A DNA stretch of 64,000 nucleotides. Source: Gonocerus acuteangulatus. Lineage: Eukaryota > Arthropoda > Insecta > Hemiptera > Coreidae. This document shows positions 1 through 12,120 of this stretch, one piece after another. The notes below the pieces were generated by a model. The model was not told where the DNA came from. It saw only the letters and a list, made by a program, of their open reading frames with translations, and made no database searches. The number at the start of each line of letters is the position of its first letter. The first letter of the stretch is position 1. The position numbers were made by a program, and so were the translations under genes. The stretch is from positions 15,908,538 to 15,972,537 of the forward strand of contig OX328123.1 of the NCBI GenBank assembly GCA_946811695.1. The letters are read 5' to 3'.

Positions 1-50
1 AGCGTACATAAGTAGTTCATAAAATGCATGTTATATCTATTTTTTCACAG

Positions 51-3000
51 AGATTCAAGCCAGGAGAGCTGGACTGGGCGATGGTTCCCAGACGTAACTA
101 TAGAAAAGCCACATCAATATGGTGAAATGTAAAATAATTATCTTCTTCAGTGTAAATATTGCCTATGCATGATGAAAAATCATTCTTTTTGGACTAGAAT
201 GAAGTCTGCTCTTTGCTTGCTTATTTCATGTTTAGTGAGTACTTGCATGTTGTAATATTAATTTAAGTAACCAAATATAAATTGTTGATTTCATAATAAT
301 ATTTCACTTGTGACGCTTTGCCCTTGGTTTAAATTTATATAATTATATGTCACTTGCTTTAATTTTTTTGGTTTAATTTATTTATTCTATGCTGATGAAA
401 ACTGACTTCTCCAACAAAAAAAATTTTTACATTCTGTATTTTACATCTCATATTTTTTTTTTTAACGGAGTACCAACATCTGAACCATTAGCACCGACAT
501 CCATAGTGCAGCCGGGAATTTTCCCTACAGGCCCTGAAATGAGAAAAATTCCGGCTCCAACCCACCACAGTGTCTAATATTATTAACCCTTTCAGAACCG
601 ATGGCTTCGAAAAAAATGTCCATGAGGGCCCAAGTTATTTAGGCAAACACATAAACAAAATAAATGAGTGAATAAATTTTTGAAATGATGAACTTTTAGT
701 GGATTAGTTACAATTTCGAGTCATGAAAACCAAAAAGAGTGGCAAAGGTTGTATTCTTTTGGAATTTTCGGAAATTTTGAATATCTCAAAATCCGAAGGA
801 CTTTTACAAAACATACACATATTTTTCTGGACCGCCACAACGTCCTCTACCCATAGGTACCATATTATCCATTCATTACCTCACACCCTGTATATAGTAT
901 TTACATGACATACTTATATTTGGTCATCCTACCTGCTTGAAAAATCCATGACTGTGGAGATATGGATCAGCCACTCGAGTATTCTTGGGTTTTGTCATTA
1001 GGTGGCCACTGCTCAAATACTAAAGAATTCTCAGATGAGCCTGTAGCAGATCAGGAACTTGGAAGAGAATGGCCGAATCTCGAAATCCAGATGATGGGAA
1101 ATTGAAGTCAAAGTTTTAACGGAGTACCAACATCTGAACCATTAGCACCGACATCCATAGTGCAGCCGGGAATTTTCCCAACAGGCCCTGAAATGAGAAA
1201 AATTCCGGCTCCAACCCACCACAATGTCTAATATTATTAACGCTTTCAGAACCGATGGCTTCGAAAAAAAATGTCCATGAGGGCCCAAGTTTTCTTTTTC
1301 TATAGTTATTTAGGCAAACAGATAAACAAAATAAATAAGTGAATAAATTTTTGAAATTATGAACTTTTTGTGGATTAGTTACAATTTAGTTAAGTGTTTC
1401 TTTTTTTTATGGCGCACCGACAATTGGGTAATTAGCACCTACATCTATGGTGCACCAGGGAATCTACTCAACATGCCCTTAAATGAGAAAAATCCCTGCT
1501 GCAGTTGGGACTCGAACCCACCATCTCCCGCATGAGAATCTAAGGCGTTAGCCACTAGACCACGGGGAGACCCTATTTCATTATTATTTCTCATATTCAC
1601 ATTATCTGTGGTTTCTCTTTTAAAAATATATACAGGGTGTCCTGCATTGAGGTGTCCTAACTTTAGGGGTTTATTCTGCATATCATTTGTAGTTCAGGGG
1701 CGCAAAAATGAGCATTCTATCTGAAAATGTAGAGGAGCTACTCAATATTTTGTCTATTTTAAAAAGTACTGGCTTTTTTAAAGAAAAACTTTGTTTTCGG
1801 GATTTGTCATCAATGTATCGAAAATAATGACAACATTTTTAAAATCTACATTAAATATCCAATAACACATCTGTTATTGGAATATTACCATGTAAATTAA
1901 GAGCTATATTAAAAGCCATATAGGTGAGAATGTTTAATATTAGTTTTTTATTAAATTATTCAATATTTTCTTAATCAGCTATTTTTAGACCACCTCAAAA
2001 GTTGCATTATTTAATAAGCTTCAAAATGGTACCTCATCGTTTAAGAAAAAAAAATCTATTTCAATATATTTTTTTTCTGATTTCTAAGTCTAGACCAATA
2101 AATGTGCTTTAGCGTGAAGGAGCCATTCTGAACAAATTATTTAATTTCACACGATGATGGCGATGTCCCATCCTTCCCAAACTACAAGAAGTTTATTGCA
2201 CAATCCCATCAACCAAATATTAATGCACTTTGGTTTCAAATGGATGGTTGCCCAGCTGATAATGGACGTGTGGTGACGGAATGGCTGAAGAGTGAATTCC
2301 CTAACCATTCCCACACTACGTAAACACAATTTTTGCTCTCATTAAGGATAGGGAGACACTTCGGAATCAAGGGTGAAAGAATTCAGAAGAACATATTGGA
2401 AATAATTGCCATCATTGTAAATACAATGAATACATGTATTATATGGTTATGCCTTGAGGGTCTTATTTAATTCAATTTGTAATATTAAATCTGTTCTATT
2501 TAATACAATTTCTGCTTATATGTTAACTGGGTTATACATTACAATCAGTTGAAATTGTGTTAAAAAAAAACTCTCCTGCAGATAAGAAGTGAAAAAAAAA
2601 ATACATTTAAATAAAAGGCACCATCATGCCCCTGCCCCAAAGGCAGATGCTTTAAAATGTTACCTCGTTTTCCTAGGGCAGGGGCATGAGCTTGTGCAAT
2701 ATCCTAAGGAATCCAATACGATGTATCAATTTTGGGAATTTGCTTGTATATGGTCGTGGATATGTGCTGGTATTTCTTTGCTTTGGGTTAAGGAATATTT
2801 TTCAGTTCGCTGTTTCCATTATGTGTATTTAAATGTAAATAATTTAAATTTAATAGAATTTTTGATTTATGTTAATTTTATTTAATGATTTTTATGAATT
2901 ACTGAATGAATATATATATATTTTTTAGTATCTCAATGAAAAGACCCATTAAAAATTAATTTTCAAGGAGTGAAAAGTTGCCATTTTGAATAATGTATCT

Positions 3001-3216
3001 TCTATGGCTACTTTTTCAGGAGAAATGAATAATTTTACTTCTTTCACAAACAATGTTTGTTTTTATGATGTACGCTGAGCAATTTCTGCAACCATCGTCT
3101 GTGCTTTCTCGCAACAAGAACAGCTTTGTTGTATATCATAAAAACATAAATAAACTATTGTTAATTGACACCTGCTGGGCGAGCCTAAGGATACTCTGGA
3201 CCTCGAATCCAAACAC

Positions 3217-3252
<36 letters not shown>

Positions 3253-5809
3253 AATACTTCTGAAAAAAACTCTTTAATGGTGGCATATTTAATACATTTT
3301 TTTTAAATTTCTTTTCAGACCTCCAGAGAGCTGGACTGGAAGGTGGTTTCCTGAGAAATCTTCTGAGATGCCAAGTTTTATGGATAATAGCAACTCTATG
3401 TGGAAAATGATAAATTCTTCTTGTGATGACGGAAAAGTATGTACTAAGTTTTTGTCAACATTTTTTCTATTTAAAATGATCCATAATTATTTCAAGATGT
3501 TCCAAAACCAAGTCTTATTTAGTTTCTCCTTTTCCCAATTTTTTTTTTTTTTTTTTTACGGCGCACCCATTTTTTTACGGCTACATCCTTGGTGCACCAG
3601 GGAATCTTCTCAACAGGCCCTGAAATGAGAAAAATCCCTGCTGCAGTTGGGACTCGAACCCCCATCTCCCGCATGAGAATCTAAGGCGTTAGCCCCTAGA
3701 CCATGGGGAGACCCTATTTCATTATTATTTCTCATATTTAGAATATTTTACTATAACGCTTCTTTGACCTTGTCATACCCACATTTTTTTTAGAACAAAA
3801 TATTTTTTTCCTTGAAAATTTCTTATCACGGGGGGGCGTACAATTTGCGCCAAGAGTGACGTAAACGTTTAATGTTTGTGCAATCGGAATTGGATTATGG
3901 CAGGAAATTAATTTCGTAATTTGATGGGAATTTGTTTTTAATCATTGCTAAGTATTACTGAAGTAAAAGAGTAATATAAATTAAAGTTTATATCCAATAA
4001 ATGTACTATTTATTACGAGAAATTAATAACTGGGTTTTATTTACTTCCTAAATGACATTTTCTTTATCAAAATCATTTGCTTTTAGAGGGAAAGCACTCA
4101 TTTGTACTGTTTTGATGTGTTTTTAAAATTTTATCTATTGCAGTATAATAAAATACTTATTGACACCTTTGTTTTATTTTTTTGTTTTCTTTTCCACTAA
4201 TTTTGCTCTCATTAATCTACCTTATTATTTTATTTATTATTAATTTTATGGAAATTTGCATTTTCTTCATAACTTTTCAGTAGAGGGTGATTGTAAATCT
4301 ACTTAAAAAAAATTAAATATTAAAGTTTTCGTATTTTTCTCTTATCTAACTCATAATTAATTCCTCGATGGGCGCTGAAGGACCAAGGCCTCTTTACCAT
4401 GGCTGAGCATGTAGCTGACAACTCTTAATAAATTCCAAACCCAAATTTTGTATCAATCGTTAATTTAAACATTTTGCCACTAACAGCAGATTTACGTCAT
4501 GTTGATGTTCTTCAGTTATGACAGGGCTCTTGAGGCAGGGGTTTCGCCTGAGTGCTATTAAGCTGTTTATTTAGTTTTTTTGCTTCTTGTGGTCTCTAGC
4601 AGGGTGTCTGTCTACTATACGAAAATTACAAATGTGTCACGAAATTGAAAATAGAGCACAAAAATCATGAAAAGGTAATGTATTTTGAAAAGACGTAATG
4701 ATATTTCAGTTTCACCGGTCAATGACCCTGCAGTTATAATTGCCGCCGTAATTCTATCTGCCTCCCCCACCACCTTACTCTGTTAAATTCCTTTTTTATA
4801 GCATTTACACATCATGGGGTCTCCCGTGGTCTAGTAGCTAGTGCCTTAGATTCACAAGATCATGGGTTCGATCACGGGTGTAACGAAGTAGTGAGGCTTA
4901 TGGGCAAAAATCATTAATCACTAGTTATTTTCAAATAAGCATTTTTATTAACTGAAATCAACTCAAAACAATGTAACAATAGTATAATAATGCATACTAT
5001 AAGGCTATAATAATATTAATTGTAATATTAATAGAAATAATATTTTTAATTACAATATTATAAAATATATTATAACTGTAACATATAATGTAGTAATAGT
5101 ATAGTAGTAAATTATACTTATAGTAATATTGCCATAGAATAATAATATTTTACCATTTTCTATGAAATTATTAAATATTTTTTCAATGCCGAGTCTGAAT
5201 GGTTTTTGGATTCTTGAGAATGTAAACTTATATCGAAATCAATATCTATTTGATTATTAAAGTCATCCTCTATTATACATTCATTAATGTCCGGACTGAT
5301 TTTGCTTTGCCTTTTTATATTTTTTCTTTGTAAAAAAAAAGCTTTGGGCCAGATATCAGAAGAACCCGGCGCTGTTCTCTCACTCAACGCTGTAAACTCT
5401 TTTTTATGTCCGCCTCTAAGGAAGCCGGAAGGGCCATCAGGGCACGAATATCTTTTTTCTTGATAAAAATTAATAACAATTTCTTCTAAGTTAATATATT
5501 CAACCAGTATTTATATAAGAGTTTTTTTCTCTGCGGTGAACTCGTTCCCACATTTTTTACATATAATATAGGACTAAACTGGCAGTTTTTTTAGTATTGC
5601 TTAATATTTCTTTAGGAGCATCCTGCAGATTAAATTGAATCATTTGCCCAAGGATTAATACCGTCTTCTTGGATTTATCCACATTTTAGCACTTTCCTCC
5701 GAAGGAAAGTAGCTATTGAGGTTGGACTCATGACAGAATTTTTGAAAAATTTCTTCAAATCTTTATCGATCCTACCTACTAGACTCCGAAAATGACCCCC
5801 GTTAAAATT

Positions 5810-5840
<31 letters not shown>

Positions 5841-8800
5841 CTGTTAACACGATAGCGGCCAGAGGTTTTGTTTTTTCGTCACGAAACTTGGTATATAGCA
5901 TTCAATTAGCAAACGATTGAACGAGTTTGTTAACCACCAAAATCGGTCCACCGGAAGGGGGGGGGGTTTACCCCGAACCCAAAACACTACTTGGACCATG
6001 TCAGCCGTAATATTTGTTATATTTCAACGAAACTTGGTATTCCTAGTGGTAATATAGAGAGAAAAATGAGATATAAAAATGAACTAAATCGGTTCATTAG
6101 AAGGGGGGGTTTACTCCGGGCCCACAATACCAATTCGCCACTACCAGCCGTGATTTTTGGTATATTTCAACGGAACTCGGTATTCGTAGTGGTAATCCAT
6201 AGGTAAATAACTGTTGTAAAAATAAACTAAATCGGTTCATTAGGAGGGGGGGTTTACTCCGGACCCACAATACCAATTCGCCACTACCAGCAGTGATTTT
6301 TGGTATATTTCGACGAAACTCGGCATTCGTAGTGGTAATCTACAGGTAAATATGTGTTGTAAAAATAAACTAAATCGGTTCATTAGAAGGGGGGGTTTAC
6401 TCCTGACCCAAATTCTTAATATACTCATACCGGTCGTAATTTCTGCTGCATTGTAACGAAACGCGGTATACGTCGTGGGTAACTCATGAGAAAGAAGTGT
6501 TGTAGAAATGAGCTGAATCGGTCAATCGGAAAGCGAGGGTTTAATTTGTAATATATTTCAATAGAAAAGCCCGTCAGACGTAGGTTCACAAAGCCGCCGC
6601 AAGGAGCGCTTTCTACCACTAGAGTGACTGTATCCTGTTCCTGCGTTAGATCAAAATACGATAATATGAGGTTTTTTGTATTTATTACGAAGTGTAATAG
6701 GTACCATGTGTAAACATAACTCTGGAAGCAAATTATTAATTGATCAGTTACTCATTACAAATTTAAAAGAGAACTATTCATGTTTTTATTTTATTTATGT
6801 AGGATATTTTAAGCAAATTGTTCTGGAAAGCAATCTACACTACCCAAATTCTGAGGAAAGTGCTTAGTTATGCAGCTCCTGCGTGACGGACTTTTTTTTC
6901 AAATTTGGAAGAAAAAATGATGATGGATCTAAAAATAAAAATTTTTGGAATCAGCAAATTTCAGCAAACTAAATTGCCCTCAGTACATTATGCTTGAGGT
7001 AAACTTTAACCTCTAAAAAACTTGGGATGTGTTCAAATGAAGTTTTTTTGCTATGGTCTATCAAAGTTTTGTAATTAAAAAGTATTTCAAAGATCAATGA
7101 AGAATAATTCAGAATAAATAATAGGGGAGTAATTACCCATAATCAATTATATCAGATAAAAAAGGAATAGTTTTGACGTAATTTCCTTCGGATGACTTAA
7201 TAAAAACACTGTCCTATCTTCAACGAGAGAGGCTCAAACTGATTGTTGCTATAAAGTAGGTTTTAAAGACTTTCCCTTGTTTATAATACTGCTAATGTGT
7301 TTGTCGATCAAAATAAAACTAATATTTATTTATACGATTTTAATTCCTTGAATAGTTTCTAAACTTAGCTAGAGGATTAAAAATTAAATATAAGAAAAGA
7401 AAATTTAGGTTTTTGTCCATTGGACGTTACACTGCATGGCGGCAGGAATTTTCTCATTCCACGGCTCGTTGGGAAAATGCCTTGCTTCATCCTGGATGTC
7501 GGCGCTAATGGCCTAGACGTTGAAGCGCTATACAACAAAAAAAAAATTACACATCAATTATCCATTATTTATATATCTGCAGGCTTAAATATTGAAATAC
7601 TGTACTAGTTAATTTATTAAATTATTTACAATTTTTATTTAGTTGGTAATATTTTTAGAAATTTTGAATTCTGCTACAGTAGTGTCTAGTATCTATAGCC
7701 TGTTCAGTTAGATGGATTAGTTCTAACCCCTATGCTTTGTTTAGGACCAGGGAAGGCTTTGAGAGGTCAGGCAAGGGAGATAGTGTTTAATATTTATCAA
7801 TACTTAGCCAAAGCTAAGGCTAAAAACAATATAAGCTATAGCCTGTTCAAATAGATGGTTTAGTTAGTTTTGGAGGGAAAAGGGTATAACCTATATTCCC
7901 TGTGCAAGAAATAGGCGGTAAAAAGTCTCTCTGTTATAACCTTATCACTAGGAGTTTTAAAACATTTTTAGTTCTTAAACAAGACAATCATTTTTTCCTT
8001 GAAATGGGAGTTTGCAAATGGTGGAACCATCGGGAATACTTCCCTCAAAATTTCAGGCATGTGGAATAGAACTTTTCCGTCTATCTGAACAGGCTATAGA
8101 TGCTCACTGCTCTAAATTTCTTTCTTGTCTGTCAGAAACTTTATACACTTCAGTGGTTAAATTTATCTTTCTATAAATTGTTTTATGATTATAAATTTTC
8201 AGACTAACCTTACTGTAGATTGGTCTGGATCATCCATAAATTATACTTGCTTCAGTCCACATAGGTATTTTCTGCCAGATTATGAACTGCCCAACATTAT
8301 CGTAAGGAGCCTCATTCCTAAAGCATATCGGGTAAGAATCAAATAACAATAGCAATATTTAGATCTTAATTAAATGTTTCCTTATTTTCTTTGAATTAAA
8401 ACAAAATGTTCACTTTCCAGGCTAAACATGAATGTATGAAAAACGAAATAGAATATCCAACTGATCTGCCTACTTTGTAAGTACATTTTCTCATTTAAAA
8501 TTGGGAAAAAAAAGAAAAAAAAAAAAAAAGGGCAATATTGAGTGGTAAGAGGCCAAGGTAATTGTGAGTGACTGCTGCCCTAAGCCCTATCAACATGAAA
8601 CTTGGCATACTTACTCATTTTGACCTAATTAAGAAGGTAAAATTAAAAGTAACTCGCGGTCAGGCCTAGAAAATTATTTATTAAGCACTAAAGTTGAGTG
8701 ATATACAGGTTACAACAGCTGACGTAAACAAACTATTTCTTAACACGCGCATGCGCAGAAATGTCAACTTGGGCGGGAAAGACTTGCTGATTCAAATATA

Positions 8801-11800
8801 CGAAGTGTAATTGAAATTTAGACTCACCTTGTGGTAGCTGACTTGGTCGTAAACTGTCGCTTTTGGGCATACTTGCTATGCGTTTCCGCTCGCTCCGCTC
8901 GCTCAAGAAAACATCAAAACCCCTAGTCAATCCAACTCGCAGAAATAAAAAGAATTCTATGCACAAAAGTCGTCCAAGGCAGTTGTTGTAACCTGTATAT
9001 CACTCAACTTTAGTGCTTAATAAATAGTTTTCTAGGCCTGACCGCGAGTTACTTTTAATTTTACCTTCTTAATTAGGTCAAAATGAGTAAGTATGCCAAG
9101 TTTCATGTTGATAGGGCTTAGGGCAGCAGTTGTCCATAATGGTTAGGGAAGACTGCCTTGGACGACTTTTGTGCATAGAATTCTTTTTATTTCTGCGAGT
9201 TGGATTGACTAGGGGTTTTGATGTTTTCTTGAGCGAGCGGAGCGAGCGGAAACGCATAGCAAGTATGCCCAAAAGCGACAGTTTACGACCAAGTCAGCTA
9301 CCACAAGGTGAGTCTAAATTTCAATTACACTTCGTATATTTGAATCAGCAAGTCTTTCCCGCCCAAGTTGACATTCCTGCGCATGCGCGTGTTAAGAAAT
9401 AGTTTGTTTACGTCAGCTGTTGTAACCTGTATATCACTCAACTTTAGTGCTTAATAAATAATTTTCTAGGCCTGACCGCGAGTTACTTTTAATTTTACCT
9501 TCTTAATTAGGTCAAAATGAGTAAGTATGCCAAGTTTCATGTTGATAGGGCTTAGGGCAGCAGTCACTCACAATTACCGAGGCCAAATTTTCAAAAGATA
9601 TTTTGAGGAAAATTTTGATGGAATACTTACGGTAAAAATGCAGTTTCCAGCCCTCCAAACCGATTTCTTTCAAACTTTGCACAATAACGTATTTTGATGC
9701 ACTAAACACGAATACGATAAAAAAAAACGTCGGATTTAACTAGGAAAGAAGTTATTAAGCACTTAAGTTCACTGTTGTGCAGGTTATGAGAGCTAATGTA
9801 AACAACTAAATTTGTGATGACTTTAAGGCATAAATTACGACTTTAAGGAATACGTGCTGTGCGTTTCCGCTCGCTCCGCTCGCTCAAAAAGATAACAAAA
9901 CCCCAGTCAATCCAACTCGCTAAAATTAATAGACTATAATATTAAGCACTAAAGTTAGGAAGGTTATAAAACTAGGCATCAGCGTATTTGTAAACACGCG
10001 CATGCGCAGATATGTAACATTGGGAAACAGAGAACTCTCATTTGAAATGTTCAGAAACCATTTATTCAAAAATATTGTTAATTTTAAGGGCATCCTCACC
10101 CGTCGTCACCTGTCGCTTAAGGGCATACGTGCTATGCGTTTCCGCTCGCTCCGCTCGCTCAAGAAAATAACAAAACCCCAGTCAATCCAACTCGCTAAAA
10201 TTAATAGAATTCTATTAATTTTAGCGAGTTGGATTGACTGGGGTTTTGTTATTTTCTTGAGCGAGCGGAGCGAGCGGAAACGCATAGCACGTATGCCCTT
10301 AAAGTCTTCCTAGACATTCCTCTAATCCTCCAAGACATCTCTTTTAGCTTTTTTCTTCTTCTTCTTCTTCTTCTTCTTGAGACTGGATGTTCGGTGGATA
10401 CAAATCCCCAATCGCACTGAAAAATGCCTTTAAACGCTCTTCATATTTATGAGCGCGTTTGAAGAGAAATTCGGCTAAATATCCATCTAAATGTTCTTCT
10501 GTTTAGCATCAAAATATTTGTTTGACAATTGACTTGTTGACAATTGAAGTTCGACAGGCGCGAATTAGAACGATAATTATAAAGGCATTAGCAAATTATT
10601 AAGGGATTTCTGATATATAATACTTTTCATGAACGAAACAAGAAATGTGAGGAGTGTGACCGGCCACGTGCCGTTGGCATTATAAAAGGGTGGCAACCTG
10701 TAGATAGCCCGGCGCTAATAGCCAACTAGTTGATGCGCCGTTAAAAACGAAAAAAGAAAAAAAAGAAGTGAGGAGTGTTTAATTATTTAAAAAAATGATT
10801 GTAAATAAATAACTGCTGATGAATTTCGATAATTTATGGTAAATTTCAATTAAACTTCCTTATTACGAACTTTTCCATACCCGCGCATGCGTATGTTGAC
10901 AAATTTAGTTGTTTACATTAGCTCTCATAACCTGCACAACAGTGAACTTAAGTGCTTAATAACTTCTTTCCTAGTTAAATCCGACGTTTTTTTTTTTATC
11001 GTATTCGTGTTTAGTGCATCAAAATACGTTATTGTGCAAAGTTTGAAAGAAATCGGTTTGGAGGGCTGGAAACTGCATTTTTACCATACTTACCATACAC
11101 TCAGCCCGTTAACCTTGTCAACCCTCGTCAAATTTGTTTTTATACCTCTGTACATTCCCAACAGCTTGTTTCAGCAAAACTAGTTCACTTTTAGCTCCTG
11201 AAGTGTTAACATGTCCTTTACCTCCGGGGTAAAGATGTGAGAATGATTAGTACTTCATTAATACTCATACATGGTTATTACTAAAGGCTGCTACAGGTAT
11301 ATATGATAATCTAAGAGGACTTAAATATAAAAAGTCTGTCACGCAGGAGCTGCATAACTAAGCACTTTCCTCAGAATTGGGTAGTGTCGAGTGCATTCCT
11401 GAATAATTTGCTTAAAATAACCTATATAGATAAATAAAATAAAAACCTAAATTGTTCTACTCTTTTGCATTTTTTATGAGCAGCTGTTTCAATTATTAAT
11501 TTTGTAATTAGTTTCCTTCCAGGGTTAGTTTTGTGTATGCGGGGTACTACACTACGTACTAAATTCACAAAGCTTCACATTTTGATCTATTGATCTTGAT
11601 GAGTTTCGCAAACCTACATTTGGCGAAAGAATTCAATTCGAACATAGTACAAAGTAACACCCCCCCTTTTCCAATAGACCGATTTAGTTCATTTTCATAT
11701 CACTTCTTTCGTATTAGATACCCAGGACGTATAAAGAGTTTTGTTACAATAAAACAGAAATTACGACCGGTATAAGGAAATTAGTAATTTCTGTCTGGAG

Positions 11801-12079
11801 TAAACCCCCCTTCTAGTCAACCGATTTAGTTTATTTTTATAAAAAAAAAATTCTCTTCAGTTGACCACAACGAATACCGAGTTTCGTTAATATATAACAA
11901 ATATTATGGCTGGTATTGGCAAATAACTACTTTGGCTCCGGAGTAAACCCCCTCTCCACATGGACCGATTTTGTTGGTTAACGAACTCGTTCAATCGTGT
12001 GATGGAAGAATACTACATTCCAAGTTTTGTGGCAAAAAAACAAAAACTCTGGGCTGTATCGTGTTAACGGACACATATA

Positions 12080-12120
<41 letters not shown>

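Larger units (their letters stand above)
9631..11084. mobile_element. Foldback element F2
   Basis: The inverted arms start ACGGTAAAAATGCAGTTTCC and end GGAAACTGCATTTTTACC. The midpoint is the EcoRI-like palindrome at 10207-10212, inside TTAATAGAATTCTATTAA. The right arm is longer by about 300 bases and contains a (CTT)n tract and a 5S-type SINE. It shares the GAGCGAGCGG core and GCGCATGCGC palindromes with F1 (9998-10007; altered at 10883-10892). Confidence 0.8.

Noticed and set aside
4816..4887. Possible tRNA gene
   Set aside because: A- and B-box remain but acceptor and anticodon stems do not pair and it matches the SINE S1 head.
5160..5470. Minus-strand frame with [15 protein letters not shown] and, upstream, CKKCGNEF
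   Set aside because: Suggests a decayed cysteine-containing domain but is short, broken and matches no family I can name.
8733..9402. Open frames of 77-90 residues reading [11 protein letters not shown] on both strands
   Set aside because: They are mirror images produced by the foldback arms and the GAGCGAGCGG repeat; no codon-level evidence for a protein apart from the short block discussed.
10002..10313. 103-residue frame across the F2 centre
   Set aside because: It reads through the palindrome midpoint and becomes its own reverse complement; not a gene.
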